Positions 19,022 through 28,755 of a stretch of 64,000 nucleotides of DNA are shown here, piece after piece. The stretch lies in the NCBI RefSeq assembly GCF_025677645.1, contig NZ_CP106879.1, positions 2,542,001 through 2,606,000 on the forward strand. Direction: 5' to 3'. Positions within the stretch are counted from its first letter, which is position 1. Each line of letters begins with the position of its first letter. The position numbers were made by a program, and so were the translations under genes. This DNA comes from Curtobacterium poinsettiae (GTDB lineage Bacteria; Actinomycetota; Actinomycetes; Actinomycetales; Microbacteriaceae). Below the pieces are notes generated by a model, which worked only from the letters and a program-made list of their open reading frames with translations, made no database searches and was not told where the DNA came from.

Positions 19022-20137
19022 TCAGTGAGTTGCCCTGTCGGCCGGCGAGGTTGCTGGGCCCCGCTTGTGGCGGAGACCGTCTGGTGCTGCTGCTGGTGGT
19101 GGTGCTGCACGTGACCGGTGGTCGTCGGGAGCGGGTGCTCCCACCACGGGATCAGCGAGTGGTCGGACCGGTTCGTCGCTCGTGACGCCGTCTGCTGCGT
19201 CGTCATCGTGCTCCGAGAAGGTGTCCTCGGAGTCTACAACGGAGGCCGGACGGGGCCCGCGACCCGGCAGGTACGGGCTCGGCTCCTTGCCGGTGTGCCG
19301 ACGGCTCTGCACCACGAAGATCAGGATGCCGATGACGACCGCGGCGAGGGCGACCCACACGTTGGTGCGGACGCCGGAGAAGGTCTCGCTCGTGTCGACG
19401 CGGATGGACTCGAGCACCGAGCGTCCGGCGCCGTACCAGATCAGGTACAGACCGAGGACCTTGCCCCACTGCAGCGTGAACTTGCGCGCCAGGAAGAGGA
19501 TGACGACGACGCCGAGGACGTTCCAGATGATCTCGTACAGGAACGTCGGGTGGAACAGCGTGCCCTCGGGCAGGCCCTTCGGGAACGCGGCGTTGCTCGA
19601 GTCGATCTCGAGGCCCCAGGGCAGGCTCGTCGGCATGCCGAAGAGCTCCTGGTTGAAGTAGTTGCCCAGGCGGCCGAAGGCCTGCGCGAGCAGGACGCCC
19701 GGCACCACGGCGTCGATGAACGACGTGAACCGCAGGCCCACCTGGCGGCAGCCGATCCACGCGCCCACCGAACCGAGGATGAGCGCCCCGAAGATGGCGA
19801 GCCCGCCCTCCCAGATGTACAGGAAGGACAGCGGGTCGATGCCGGGGCCGAAGTAGTCGGACACGTGGGTGAACACGTGGAAGAGGCGACCGCCGATGAT
19901 GCCGGCGGGCACGGCCCAGATCGCGATGTCGATGATGATCCAGCGCTCGACGCCACGGGCGTTGAGCCGTCGGTTCGCCAGGACGACCGCGGCCACGATC
20001 CCGATCAGGATGCAGATCGCGTACGCGTGGATGCGGAAGTCGAGGGGCAGCGACCAGCCGAACGCGTCGCGCAGCCAGGCGGTCAGGTCGAAGTACTGCC
20101 AGGCGGTGCTCGGGCTCGGGATGCTCAGGAGGGGCAT
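19022..20137 (-). CDS. lgt: Prolipoprotein diacylglyceryl transferase
   Basis: 371 aa. This membrane enzyme moves a diacylglyceryl group to the lipobox cysteine of lipoproteins. About seven membrane segments are seen, with the conserved region WEGGLAIFGALI and the signature GRLGNYFNQELFG that holds the catalytic Arg and Asn. The last ~90 residues form a charged, proline- and alanine-rich cytoplasmic tail beyond the family core, common in actinobacteria. The start is ATG; a TACAGT box lies about 60 nt upstream. It is placed between trpA and gltB on the same strand. Confidence 0.96.
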   Translation of the reverse strand: MPLLSIPSPSTAWQYFDLTAWLRDAFGWSLPLDFRIHAYAICILIGIVAAVVLANRRLNARGVERWIIIDIAIWAVPAGIIGGRLFHVFTHVSDYFGPGIDPLSFLYIWEGGLAIFGALILGSVGAWIGCRQVGLRFTSFIDAVVPGVLLAQAFGRLGNYFNQELFGMPTSLPWGLEIDSSNAAFPKGLPEGTLFHPTFLYEIIWNVLGVVVILFLARKFTLQWGKVLGLYLIWYGAGRSVLESIRVDTSETFSGVRTNVWVALAAVVIGILIFVVQSRRHTGKEPSPYLPGRGPRPASVVDSEDTFSEHDDDAADGVTSDEPVRPLADPVVGAPAPDDHRSRAAPPPAAAPDGLRHKRGPATSPADRATH

Positions 20138-20197
20138 GGAGGTGCTGTCGCCTTTCGGAACTGACGGGGCGCGGTCGACGTGGCGTCGGCCTCGCTC

Positions 20198-20203
20198 ACT
20201 GTA
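20198..20203 (-). promoter_or_regulatory. Possible -10 box of lgt
   Basis: TACAGT in the 96-bp gap between trpA and lgt, giving a predicted leader of about 53 nt. No good -35 is seen. Confidence 0.35.
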
Positions 20204-20233
20204 GCGCGGCTCACGGGCCGGACAGGAACTGGA

Positions 20234-21028
20234 CTAGCGGCGGCGGGCGCCGGTGGCGAGGTCGGCGGCACGGTCGGCGACACCCTGCACACCGAGGTCG
20301 GCCAGCGCGCGGACGAACGCGGACCCGACGATGGCACCGTCGGCGTACTCGAGCACCTCGCCGACCTGCTCGGCCGTCGAGATCCCGAGGCCGACGCACG
20401 TGCGCTCGACCCCGGCGTCGCGCAGTCGCGACACCACGGTGCGTGCGGCGACGTCGACGCCGACCCGCGCACCGGTCACACCCATCGTCGAGACCGCGTA
20501 CACGAACCCACGGCTGGCCTCGACCGCCTGGCGCATGCGCTCGTCGGAGGACGACGGCGCGGCGAGGAAGACCCGGTCGAGCCCGGTCCGCTCGGAGGCC
20601 TCGGTCCACGCGGAGGCCTCGTCGGGGATGAGGTCGGGCGTGATGAGGCCGGCGGCACCGGCGGCGACGAGGTCGTCGGCGAAGCGGTCCACGCCGTAGC
20701 GCAGCACCGGGTTCCAGTACGTCATGACGAGGACCGGCACGTCGGCCCGCTCGGTGATCTGCTGCACGGCGTCGAAGACCTGTGCCACCCGGAAGCCGTT
20801 CGCCAGGCTCTCCTCGGCCGCCCGCTGGATCACGGGGCCGTCCATCACCGGGTCGGAGTACGGCAAGCCGAACTCGATGACGTCCACGCCGTTCTCGGCG
20901 AGGGCGACGGCGGCGTCGACGCTGGTCTGCAGATTCGGGTACCCGGCGGGCAGGTAGCCGACGACGGCTCCGGCGCGCTCGGCGTTGGCGGTGTCGATCG
21001 TCGTCGCGACGCTCCGGTTCGTGGTCAC
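20234..21028 (-). CDS. trpA: Tryptophan synthase alpha subunit
   Basis: 264 aa TIM barrel that cleaves indole-3-glycerol phosphate to indole. The catalytic Glu is in [16 protein letters not shown], with the catalytic Asp in this loop; [15 protein letters not shown] and [10 protein letters not shown] form the phosphate-binding part. The GTG start overlaps the trpB stop by 4 bp, so the two subunits of the complex are co-translated. Confidence 0.97.
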   Translation of the reverse strand: MTTNRSVATTIDTANAERAGAVVGYLPAGYPNLQTSVDAAVALAENGVDVIEFGLPYSDPVMDGPVIQRAAEESLANGFRVAQVFDAVQQITERADVPVLVMTYWNPVLRYGVDRFADDLVAAGAAGLITPDLIPDEASAWTEASERTGLDRVFLAAPSSSDERMRQAVEASRGFVYAVSTMGVTGARVGVDVAARTVVSRLRDAGVERTCVGLGISTAEQVGEVLEYADGAIVGSAFVRALADLGVQGVADRAADLATGARRR

Positions 21029-22239
21029 AGCTGCACCGCGTTCTCGTCGAGGATGCCGAAGTAGCGACTGGCGGACGCGACGTCCTTGTCACCCCGGCCG
21101 GACAGGTTCACGAGCACGACGCCCTCGGGGCCGAGCTCCTTGCCGAGCTTGATGGCACCGGCGAGGGCGTGGGAGGACTCGATCGCCGGAATGATGCCCT
21201 CGGTCTGGCTTAGCAGGCGGAAGGCCTCCATCGCCTCGGTGTCGGTGATCGGCTGGTACTCCGCACGGCCGATCGACGCAAGGTACGCGTGCTCCGGTCC
21301 GACGCTCGGGTAGTCGAGTCCGGCGGAGATGCTGTGGCTCTCGATCGTCTGGCCGTCCTCGTCCTGCATCAGGTACGACTTCGCACCCTGCAGCACGCCC
21401 TCGCGACCGAGCGTGATGCTCGCCGCGTGCCGGCCGGTCTCGACGCCGTCGCCGCCGGCCTCGAAGCCGTGCAGTGCGACGGACTCGTCGTCGAGGAACG
21501 CCTCGAAGATGCCCATCGCGTTCGAACCACCACCGACACACGCCGCAACGGCGTCCGGCAGGCGCCCGACGCGGTCGAGGACCTGCTGGCGTGCCTCCTC
21601 GCCGATGACCTTGTGGAACTCGCGCACCATCTCGGGAAACGGGTGCGGACCGGCGACCGTGCCGAGCAGGTAGTGCGTCGACTCGACGTTGGCGACCCAG
21701 TCGCGCAGGGCGTCGTTGATGGCGTCCTTCAGGGTGCGCGAACCGGTCTCGACAGGGATCACCTCGGCGCCGAGCAGGCGCATCCGGGCCACGTTGAGGG
21801 CCTGTCGCTCGGTGTCCACGGCGCCCATGTAGACGACGCACTCCATGCCGAACAAAGCGGCAGCGGTCGCGGTGGCGACGCCGTGCTGGCCGGCACCCGT
21901 CTCGGCGATCAGGCGGGTCTTGCCGAGCCGACGGGCGACGAGCGCCTGGCCGAGGACGTTGTTGATCTTGTGGGACCCGGTGTGGTTCAGGTCCTCGCGC
22001 TTCAGGATGACCCGGGCACCACCGGCGTGCTTCGCGAACCGCGGCACCTCGGTGATGATCGATGGGCGCCCGGTGTAGTCGCGCTGCAGCTCGTCGAGCT
22101 CCGCCCGGAACGCCGGGTCCGCCCAGGCCTGACGGAAGGCGGCCTCGAGCTCGTCGAGCGCGAGGACGAGCGACTCGGGGACGAAGCGACCGCCGAAGTC
22201 GCCGAAGTAGGGGCCGTGCAGGTCGCGGAGTGAGGTCAC
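21025..22239 (-). CDS. trpB: Tryptophan synthase beta subunit
   Basis: 404 aa PLP enzyme that joins indole to serine. The PLP lysine lies in [14 protein letters not shown], the catalytic Glu in [10 protein letters not shown] and the phosphate loop in [10 protein letters not shown]. The start is GTG with GGGAG 7 nt upstream. A 100-bp gap with a strong hairpin separates it from trpC. Confidence 0.97.
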   Translation of the reverse strand: MTSLRDLHGPYFGDFGGRFVPESLVLALDELEAAFRQAWADPAFRAELDELQRDYTGRPSIITEVPRFAKHAGGARVILKREDLNHTGSHKINNVLGQALVARRLGKTRLIAETGAGQHGVATATAAALFGMECVVYMGAVDTERQALNVARMRLLGAEVIPVETGSRTLKDAINDALRDWVANVESTHYLLGTVAGPHPFPEMVREFHKVIGEEARQQVLDRVGRLPDAVAACVGGGSNAMGIFEAFLDDESVALHGFEAGGDGVETGRHAASITLGREGVLQGAKSYLMQDEDGQTIESHSISAGLDYPSVGPEHAYLASIGRAEYQPITDTEAMEAFRLLSQTEGIIPAIESSHALAGAIKLGKELGPEGVVLVNLSGRGDKDVASASRYFGILDENAVQL

Positions 22240-22258
22240 GATGTGTCTCCCGGGACGA

Positions 22259-22288
22259 GTCCGACGCGGCCGGTCAGCCGCGTCGGAC
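22259..22288. terminator. Hairpin between trpC and trpB
   Basis: A perfect 12-bp stem (22259-22270 with 22277-22288) and a 6-nt loop, inside the trp gene run and 20 nt before trpB. It could be a partial terminator, an attenuator or an RNA-processing site. Confidence 0.55.
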
Positions 22289-22339
22289 GGGTGGAACGTG
22301 CGGCCGCGGTCGGCGGCCTCGATGCGTGGGCGGAGCCGG

Positions 22340-23134
22340 TCAGGCCCGGTCGGCGGCGTCGACGAACGACGCCAGGGTCGCGGCGGGGTCGTCCCCCGTC
22401 ACGAGCGCTTCGCCGACCAGGACGACGTCGGCACCCGCTGCTCGGTAGTGGGCGACGTCGGCCGGACCGGAGACCGCCGACTCGGCGACGCGCACGACCC
22501 CGTCGGGGATGCGGTCGGCGAGCGACCCGAACAGGTCGCGGTCCAGCGAGAAGTCGGTGAGGTCCCGCGCGTTGACGCCGAGGATGCGGGCGCCGGCGTC
22601 GAGGCCACGCGTGACCTCGTCACCGGAGTGCGCCTCGACCAGCACGCGCATGCCGAGTTCTTCGGCCAGGGTGTGCAGCTCGACCAGGCGGGCCTGCTCG
22701 AGCGCCGCCACGATGAGCAGCACGACGTCGGCTCCGGACGCCCGGGCCTCGATCACCTGGTACGGGTCGGCGATGAAGTCCTTGCGGAGCACGGGCACCC
22801 CGACACGAGCCTTCACGGCTTCGAGGTCGGCGAGGCTGCCGAGGAACTTGCGCCCCTCGGTCAGGACGCTGATCGTCGAGGCCCCGCCACGCTCGTAGTC
22901 GGCGGCCAGGGCTGCAGGATCGGCGATCGCGGCCATCGACCCGCGGGACGGGCTGGCTCGCTTGACCTCGGCGATGATCTTCACCCGGTCGCCCGGGCTG
23001 AGGAACGCGAGGGCGTCGAGCGGCGACGCCACCCGGTCGACGTCGCGTTCGACGTCCGAGTACGGACGGTCGACACGACGGGCGGCGGCGTCCTCGAGCG
23101 CGCCCGCGACGAGGGTCTCGAGCACGTTCGGCAT
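22340..23134 (-). CDS. trpC: Indole-3-glycerol phosphate synthase
   Basis: 264 aa TIM barrel that closes the indole ring. Signature [13 protein letters not shown] holds the catalytic Lys; LRKDFI, GVNARDL and AESAVSG follow in the usual order. The start is ATG. Only 10 bp separate it from the upstream small membrane protein gene. Confidence 0.97.
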   Translation of the reverse strand: MPNVLETLVAGALEDAAARRVDRPYSDVERDVDRVASPLDALAFLSPGDRVKIIAEVKRASPSRGSMAAIADPAALAADYERGGASTISVLTEGRKFLGSLADLEAVKARVGVPVLRKDFIADPYQVIEARASGADVVLLIVAALEQARLVELHTLAEELGMRVLVEAHSGDEVTRGLDAGARILGVNARDLTDFSLDRDLFGSLADRIPDGVVRVAESAVSGPADVAHYRAAGADVVLVGEALVTGDDPAATLASFVDAADRA

Positions 23135-23144
23135 CGGGAGGCCC

Positions 23145-23384
23145 CTACTCGCCGTGGTGCTTGGGGACGAACTTCGGACCGTCGACGCCGTAGCCGGCCT
23201 TCTTCATCACGCCACCGACGATGAGGCCGATGAGGACGACGCCAGCGGAGGCCCAGACGCCCCACGGCTGGTCGAACCAGAAGAACAGCGTGCCTGCCGC
23301 GAATCCGATCAGCATGATCACGACGGCGGTCCAGGCGGCCGGCGAGTGGCCTTCGCCGAGTTCTGCGGGCTCAGTGTTGCTCAC
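23145..23384 (-). CDS. Small membrane protein upstream of trpC (HGxx/DUF6704-like)
   Basis: 79 aa with two membrane helices (AAWTAVVIMLIGFAAGTLFF and ASAGVVLIGLIVGGVM) and a basic, His-containing tail ending KFVPKHHGE. This protein is found at this place in the trp cluster of many Microbacteriaceae; I believe it corresponds to DUF6704. Function is unknown. The GTG start overlaps the stop of the preceding gene by 4 bp. Confidence 0.8.
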   Translation of the reverse strand: MSNTEPAELGEGHSPAAWTAVVIMLIGFAAGTLFFWFDQPWGVWASAGVVLIGLIVGGVMKKAGYGVDGPKFVPKHHGE

Positions 23385-24079
23385 GGTGCTCCTCGTTCTG
23401 CTCCGGCGTCGTCGGTCGAGCGACGCCCTGTCGATCCTACCGCGTCGTCACTCGGCACCCCCGCGCCCGCGCCGTCGGCGGTGGTCGGGTCCACGCCCGC
23501 GCTCAGGTCGTCCCAGTCGACGACCGCGTCGCGCTGGACAGGTGCTGCTGCGCGTGCCGCCGCGGCGGCTCCGGCGGTCGCGGCGCCGTACTTCCGGCTC
23601 GGGCCGGGCCAGGCGCGCTGGACCACGATGACGACCACGCCGAGCAGCACGGCGAGCACGCCGCCCGCGATCCCGACGGCGGGCCACGGGCTCACGGAGA
23701 CGCTCGACACGACGCCGCGGACGGCGCCGAGGTCGCTGACCCCAGCGACCTCGCCGACGGCCCCGCGTGCAGCGGCGATCGGGTCACGGAGTGTGGTGAT
23801 CCCACTGACGACCACGCCGAGGCCGAGCAGGATCTCGACGGCGGCGAGCACGATGCGCAGCACCCGTCCGGCGATGGTCATCGCCAGGAAGAGCGCGAGG
23901 CTCGCGATCGCCAGCGCGGTGTACTGCGGCACGACCGCAGCGCCGTCGGCCGAGACCGTCGAGGTGACGGCAGCGCCCGCGTGCAGGCGCACGGTGAACC
24001 AGGTCTGGGTCCAGGCGAGCATGACGACGCCAGCGACCAGGAGCCCGGCGACGACCACGATCGGACGCGAGCGCTTCAC
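23381..24079 (-). CDS. Trp biosynthesis-associated membrane protein
   Basis: 232 aa, four membrane segments. The first begins at IVVVAGLLVAGVVMLAWTQTW, the hallmark start of the TIGR02234 family, which lies between trpE and trpC across actinobacteria. The last ~70 residues are a disordered, acidic cytoplasmic tail. It may take part in tryptophan synthesis or transport, but no activity has been shown that I know of. GTG start with GTGA overlap with trpE. Confidence 0.85.
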   Translation of the reverse strand: MKRSRPIVVVAGLLVAGVVMLAWTQTWFTVRLHAGAAVTSTVSADGAAVVPQYTALAIASLALFLAMTIAGRVLRIVLAAVEILLGLGVVVSGITTLRDPIAAARGAVGEVAGVSDLGAVRGVVSSVSVSPWPAVGIAGGVLAVLLGVVVIVVQRAWPGPSRKYGAATAGAAAAARAAAPVQRDAVVDWDDLSAGVDPTTADGAGAGVPSDDAVGSTGRRSTDDAGAERGAP

Positions 24080-25620
24080 GAGCGGACCTCGCGCATCCGG
24101 TTGGCCGTGGCGACGGCACGCAACGGGGCGGCGGCCTTGTTGACCGCCTCGACGTGCTCGGTCTCCGGGTCGGAGTCCGCGACGAGTCCGGCACCGGCCT
24201 GCACGCGGGCGACGCCGTCCTTGATCAGGGCGGTACGGATCGCGATCGCCAGGTCGGCGTCACCGGCGAAGTCGAAGTACCCGACGACACCGGCGTACGC
24301 ACCGCGCTTCGCCGGCTCGAGCTCGTCGATGATCTCGAGCGCACGCGGCTTTGGCGCGCCCGAGAGCGTGCCGGCCGGGAACGTCGCCCGGAACACGTCG
24401 ATCGCCGAGGCGTCGGGACGCACCCGCCCCTCGACGCTCGACACCAGGTGCATGATGTGGCTGAACCGCTCGACGGTCATGAACTCGGTGACGCTGACGG
24501 TGCCCGGCTCGCACACCTTCTGCAGGTCGTTGCGGGCGAGGTCGACGAGCATCAGGTGCTCGGCGCGCTCCTTCGGGTCGCCGAGCAGGTCCTCGCCGAG
24601 GTGGACGTCCGCTTCGGGCGTCGCACCGCGCGGGCGGGATCCCGCGATCGGGTGTGTGATGGCCCGGTCGCCCTGCACCTTCACCAGGGCCTCGGGCGAG
24701 GCGCCGACGATCCAGAACCGCTCGTCGGCGGTGTCCGCGAGGGCGAGGAAGTACATGTACGGGCTCGGGTTCAGCGTCCGGAGCACCCGGTAGACGTCGA
24801 GCGGGTCGGCCGTGACCTCGTGGTCGAACCGCTGCGAGACGACGACCTGGAACACGTCACCGTCGCGGATGAAGCCCTTCGAACGCTCGACGGCCGCCAT
24901 GTAGTCGGCCGGGCTCGTGCGGTGCGTCGGGGTCGGCTCCGCGATCTCGAAGGCCTCGGCGACGGTCGCGACGCTCGGCTGGACCAGGTCGCCCTGCATG
25001 CGGTCGAGGCGCTGCTGCGCGTCCGCCCAGAGGGTGTCAGCGTCGTCGGTGCCGTCGTTCAGGACGCTCGCGACGAGCAGCACGAGACCGGTGCGGTGGT
25101 CGAGCGCGGCGAGTTCGGAGACGAACGACAACGCCTGGCCGGGCACGTCGAAGTCGGCCGGCGGCACGTTCGGCAGGTGCTCGAGCTGCCGCACGGCCTC
25201 CCAACCGATGAAGCCGACGGTGCCGCCGACGAGCGGCGGCGAGCCGGGCACGCGGGGCGTGGCCCAGCGCTCGTGCAGCCGCGCGAGGACCTCGAGCGGG
25301 GCACCATCGAGCGACCCGACGGCGCGCTCGGCGTCGATGCCGGTGTCGATCCACGCCGCGCGGTCGCCGTCCTGCGTCAGGACGCCGAAGCTCCGCACGC
25401 CGACGAACGACCAGCGGGACCACAGGCCGCCCTGACCGGCGGACTCGAGCAGGAATGACCCGGGGCGGCCGTCGGCGAGCTTGCGGTAGACGCCGACCGG
25501 CGTCTCGCTGTCGCCGTACAGCGCGCGGACGACCGGCAGGACGCGGTGGTCGCCGAGCAGGCCGTCGAACTCGGGTCGGGACGTCGTGTGCGGGGTCTCG
25601 GAGATCGTCGCGGTGGTCAT
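24076..25620 (-). CDS. trpE: Anthranilate synthase component I
   Basis: 514 aa. It makes anthranilate from chorismate. The C-terminal catalytic domain shows [26 protein letters not shown] and [16 protein letters not shown], ending with the GGCxxx-like chorismate site [12 protein letters not shown]. An N-terminal regulatory domain with the [16 protein letters not shown] element binds tryptophan for feedback. I chose ATG 25620, inside the hisI end (ATGA overlap), rather than the longer frame. The partner trpG and trpD are not in this window. Confidence 0.95.
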   Translation of the reverse strand: MTTATISETPHTTSRPEFDGLLGDHRVLPVVRALYGDSETPVGVYRKLADGRPGSFLLESAGQGGLWSRWSFVGVRSFGVLTQDGDRAAWIDTGIDAERAVGSLDGAPLEVLARLHERWATPRVPGSPPLVGGTVGFIGWEAVRQLEHLPNVPPADFDVPGQALSFVSELAALDHRTGLVLLVASVLNDGTDDADTLWADAQQRLDRMQGDLVQPSVATVAEAFEIAEPTPTHRTSPADYMAAVERSKGFIRDGDVFQVVVSQRFDHEVTADPLDVYRVLRTLNPSPYMYFLALADTADERFWIVGASPEALVKVQGDRAITHPIAGSRPRGATPEADVHLGEDLLGDPKERAEHLMLVDLARNDLQKVCEPGTVSVTEFMTVERFSHIMHLVSSVEGRVRPDASAIDVFRATFPAGTLSGAPKPRALEIIDELEPAKRGAYAGVVGYFDFAGDADLAIAIRTALIKDGVARVQAGAGLVADSDPETEHVEAVNKAAAPLRAVATANRMREVRS

Positions 25621-26015
25621 CGGGTCGGCTCCACGGCCGTGTCCGCCGGGGCGGACATGGTCACGGGCGCGAGCGGGTCCACGTCGAAGCACCGGTGCGC
25701 ACCGGTGTGGCACGCCGCCCCGACCTGCTGCACGGTGACGAGGAGCGTGTCGTCGTCGCAGTCCAGCGCAGCGCCCCGGACGTACTGGGCGTGGCCCGAC
25801 GTGTCGCCCTTCCGCCAGTACTCGTTCCGCGACCGCGACCAGAAGGTCACACGGCCTTCGGTGAGGGTGCGGCGGAGGGCTTCCCGGTCCATGTAGCCGA
25901 GCATGAGGACGTCCTTCGACGATTCCTCCTGCACGATGGCGGGGAGCAGGCCGTCCGCACCGAAGCGTGCGCGGTCGAGGACCGCCTCGGTGTCGGTGCT
26001 GGTGCTGTCGGTCAT
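25617..26015 (-). CDS. hisI: Phosphoribosyl-AMP cyclohydrolase
   Basis: 132 aa, third step of histidine synthesis. Zinc and magnesium ligands lie in [20 protein letters not shown] and the conserved [11 protein letters not shown] and [10 protein letters not shown] stretches are present. A TAGGCT box 9 nt before the ATG overlaps an AGGAG element, so it may have its own promoter besides the run from hisF. Confidence 0.96.
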   Translation of the reverse strand: MTDSTSTDTEAVLDRARFGADGLLPAIVQEESSKDVLMLGYMDREALRRTLTEGRVTFWSRSRNEYWRKGDTSGHAQYVRGAALDCDDDTLLVTVQQVGAACHTGAHRCFDVDPLAPVTMSAPADTAVEPTR

Positions 26016-26040
26016 GAGGCTCCTAGCCTACGGCGGCGGA

Positions 26041-26811
26041 TCAGCGGACGGCGTGGCCGGTCGCGCGGAGCGCGGCCTTGACGTCCCCCACGGTCATCTC
26101 GCCACGGTGGAAGACGCTGGCGGCGAGGACTGCATCCGCACCCGCGTCGACGGCGGGGGCGAAGTGCTCGACACGCCCCGCGCCTCCCGAGGCGATCACC
26201 GGGACGGACGAGACGGCGCGTACCGCGGCCACGAGTTCGAGGTCGAACCCGTTCTTCGTGCCGTCGGCGTCGATGGAGTTGACGAGCAGTTCCCCGGCGC
26301 CTCGCTCGACGGCCTCGCGTGCCCACGCGATGGCGTCGAGGTCGGACTCGGTCCGCCCGCCGTGGGTGGTGACCACGAAGCCCGACGGCATCCGGTCGGA
26401 CCGCTTGACGTCGAGCGACAGCACGACGGCCTGGGCACCGAACCGGTCGGCGATCTCGCCGATGAGCTCGTGCCGGGCGATCGCTGCGCTGTTCACGCCG
26501 ATCTTGTCGGCGCCGCACTGCTGCAGCCGCGAGACGTCGTCGACGCTGCGCACCCCGCCGCCGACGGTGAGCGGGATGAAGACCTGCTCGGCGGTCCGGG
26601 TCACGGTGTCGTACATCGTCGCCCGGTTCTCGACCGTGGCACCGACGTCGAGGAAGGTCAGCTCGTCAGCACCCTGCTCGTAGTACCGGGCCGCGAGCTC
26701 GACGGGGTCACCGGCGTCCTGGAGGTCCAGGAAGTTGACGCCCTTGACGACGCGCCCGCCCTTGACGTCGAGGCACGGGATGACCCGGACCGACACGCCC
26801 CCGGCGGTCAC
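26041..26811 (-). CDS. hisF: Imidazole glycerol phosphate synthase, cyclase subunit
   Basis: 256 aa TIM barrel. Catalytic Asp in [17 protein letters not shown], second acid in SLDVKRS; phosphate sites [10 protein letters not shown] and [10 protein letters not shown]. It works with HisH, which is not in this window. GTG start; the GTGA overlap couples it to hisG. Confidence 0.97.
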   Translation of the reverse strand: MTAGGVSVRVIPCLDVKGGRVVKGVNFLDLQDAGDPVELAARYYEQGADELTFLDVGATVENRATMYDTVTRTAEQVFIPLTVGGGVRSVDDVSRLQQCGADKIGVNSAAIARHELIGEIADRFGAQAVVLSLDVKRSDRMPSGFVVTTHGGRTESDLDAIAWAREAVERGAGELLVNSIDADGTKNGFDLELVAAVRAVSSVPVIASGGAGRVEHFAPAVDAGADAVLAASVFHRGEMTVGDVKAALRATGHAVR

Positions 26812-27647
26812 AGGCGTGCGGCGTGGATCGGGCTGACGAGGATCGCCCGGGCGCCGAGGTCGTAGAGCGCGTCCATGATGAGGTTCGCGTCGTCGCGCGG
26901 GATCATCACGCGGACCGCCGCCCAGTCGCGATCGTGCAGCGGTGAGACCGTGGGCGACTCGATGCCGGACGCCACCGCCGTCGCCTGCTCGAGCAGCGCC
27001 GTGGGGACGTCGTAGTCGAGCATCACGTAGCCACGGGCGACGAGCACGCCCTGCAGGCGTCGGCGGAGCACGTCGATACCGGGGATGGTCTCGTCGGTGC
27101 TGACGAGCACCGCGGTCGACTCGAGGATCACCGGGCCGAAGATCTCGAGGCCCGCCTGCCGGAGTGTGCTCCCCGTCGACACGACGTCGGCCACGGCGTC
27201 GGCGACCCCGAGCCGCACGGCGCTCTCGACCGCGCCGTCGAGCTTCACGAGCGTGGAGCTGACCCCGTGCTCGGCGAGGAACGCACCGACCAGGCCGGGG
27301 TAGCTCGTCGCGACCCGGACGCCGTCGAGGTCCTGCAGCGAAGCGAACCGACCGGGCGTGCCAGCGAACCGGAAGGTGGAGTCGGCGAAGCCGAGCGCGT
27401 CGACCTCGTGGGCCTCGGACCCGGAGTCGAGCAGCAGGTCACGGCCGGTGATGCCGACGTCGAGCGCGCCGGACCCCACGTACGTGGCGATGTCCCGGGG
27501 GCGGAGGAAGAAGAACTCGACGCCGTTGCGCTCGTCGAGCAGGTGCAGCGCCTTCGGATCGCGGCGGCCGGCGTACCCGGCCTCTCGCAGCATGTCGGAC
27601 GCGGTCTCGGACAGGGAGCCCTTGTTGGGCACGGCGATGCGGAGCAT
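26808..27647 (-). CDS. hisG: ATP phosphoribosyltransferase (long form)
   Basis: 279 aa, the first and feedback-controlled step of histidine synthesis. The length and the C-terminal ~75-residue domain ([21 protein letters not shown]) mark the long, HisZ-independent form that binds histidine. [13 protein letters not shown] starts the catalytic part; the PRPP loop is [15 protein letters not shown] start; 46-bp gap to hisE. Confidence 0.97.
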   Translation of the reverse strand: MLRIAVPNKGSLSETASDMLREAGYAGRRDPKALHLLDERNGVEFFFLRPRDIATYVGSGALDVGITGRDLLLDSGSEAHEVDALGFADSTFRFAGTPGRFASLQDLDGVRVATSYPGLVGAFLAEHGVSSTLVKLDGAVESAVRLGVADAVADVVSTGSTLRQAGLEIFGPVILESTAVLVSTDETIPGIDVLRRRLQGVLVARGYVMLDYDVPTALLEQATAVASGIESPTVSPLHDRDWAAVRVMIPRDDANLIMDALYDLGARAILVSPIHAARL

Positions 27648-27693
27648 CAGGGAGTCTGCTTTCTGGGAGGGGTGTCGGCGGCTGATCAGCGGA

Positions 27694-27957
27694 TCAGAGA
27701 TGTCGCCAGACGTCCGCCGGGGTGAGCCCCTTGGCGACCATGAGCACCTGGAGGTGGTAGATCAGCTGCGAGATCTCCTCCGAGGTGCGCTCGTCGCCCT
27801 CGTACTCGGCCGCCATCCAGACCTCGGCGGCTTCCTCCACGATCTTCTTGCCGATCTGGTGCACGCCGGCGTCCAGTTCAGCGACGGTGCCGGAACCCTC
27901 GGGGCGCGTGCGCGCCTTCTCGGTGAGCTCCTGGAACAGGTCGTCGAACGTCTTCAC
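27694..27957 (-). CDS. hisE: Phosphoribosyl-ATP pyrophosphatase
   Basis: 87 aa all-helical MazG-like enzyme, second step of histidine synthesis. The metal-binding motif [17 protein letters not shown] is present. I place the start at GTG 27957: TAGCCT lies 7 nt before it, and the protein then begins [11 protein letters not shown] as in the family. A longer frame upstream overlaps the rpe end and has no support. Confidence 0.94.
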   Translation of the reverse strand: MKTFDDLFQELTEKARTRPEGSGTVAELDAGVHQIGKKIVEEAAEVWMAAEYEGDERTSEEISQLIYHLQVLMVAKGLTPADVWRHL

Positions 27958-27970
27958 GGGGTCCAGGCTA
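27955..27970 (-). promoter_or_regulatory. Leaderless promoter of hisE
   Basis: TAGCCT, 7 nt, GTG. It would start the his-trp gene run independently of rpe. Confidence 0.5.
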
Positions 27971-28058
27971 CCGGTCTCCGCTGACGCTCCCGACGCACCG
28001 TCCGGACGGGAGGCGGTGGTCGCCTCGGTGGTGCCGGTGCCGTCCCGCGCTCCCCCGG

Positions 28059-28718
28059 TCACGAGCGTGCTCGAGCGGCGGCTTCGCGCAGGTCGGCGAT
28101 GCGCGCGGCGGGCTCGCCGCCGTACACGGCGGAGCCCGCGACCAGCGTGTCGGCACCGCTCCGCACGGCTTCGGGCACGGTGTCGACCGCGATCCCGCCG
28201 TCCACCTCGAGCCAGACGTCGAGGCCCGAGGCGTCGACCGCGGCGCGGGCGTCGGCGAGCTTCGGCATCACGGACGGCATGAAGGACTGACCGCCGAACC
28301 CGGGCTCGACGGTCATCAGCAGGATCATGTCGTAGGCGTCGAGGTGGTGCAGCACCTGCGTGATCGGGGTGCCGGGCTTCACGGCGACGGCGGCGCGGGC
28401 ACCGTTCGACCGGATCGCGGCAGCGGTCGCCACCGGGTCGTCGGCTGCCTCGAAGTGGAACGTGACGCTCGAGGCACCGGTCTCGGCGTACTTCGGCGCG
28501 TTGCGGTCGGCGTCGGTGACCATCAGGTGCACGTCGAGCGGCACCGGCGACACCTGCTGCAGGCGCTGCACGATCGGCAGCCCGAGCGTCAGGTTCGGGA
28601 CGAAGTGGTTGTCCATCACGTCGACGTGCACCAGGTCGGCGGTCTCGATGCGCTGGAGTTCGCGCTCGAGGTTCGCGAAGTCGGCGGACAGGATGCTCGG
28701 CGAGATGCGGATCGTCAC
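28059..28718 (-). CDS. rpe: Ribulose-phosphate 3-epimerase
   Basis: 219 aa TIM barrel of the pentose phosphate pathway. [15 protein letters not shown] starts the protein; metal-binding [21 protein letters not shown] and the phosphate site VAGSAVYG are present. The GTG start is preceded by TAGGCT and 6 nt, so it is probably leaderless. The Abi_2 gene lies directly upstream on the same strand with a 37-bp gap. Confidence 0.96.
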   Translation of the reverse strand: MTIRISPSILSADFANLERELQRIETADLVHVDVMDNHFVPNLTLGLPIVQRLQQVSPVPLDVHLMVTDADRNAPKYAETGASSVTFHFEAADDPVATAAAIRSNGARAAVAVKPGTPITQVLHHLDAYDMILLMTVEPGFGGQSFMPSVMPKLADARAAVDASGLDVWLEVDGGIAVDTVPEAVRSGADTLVAGSAVYGGEPAARIADLREAAARARS

Positions 28719-28730
28719 CGGGCAAGCCTA
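28716..28730 (-). promoter_or_regulatory. Leaderless promoter of rpe
   Basis: TAGGCT, TGCCCG (6 nt), GTG. Same pattern as polA. Confidence 0.6.
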
Positions 28731-28755
28731 CCGGCGTGCCGCTGGAGGCCCGCGG

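Noticed and set aside
14254..19185. A 1643-codon open frame on the plus strand
   Set aside because: It is antisense to gltB, lacks a ribosome binding site and shows only Arg/Val/Asp/Gly-rich sequence, the usual shadow of a high-GC gene.
18940..19206. A His/Gln-rich 88-aa frame on the minus strand at the end of lgt
   Set aside because: It overlaps the disordered tail codons of lgt in another frame; the CAG/CAC-rich DNA gives His/Gln by chance.
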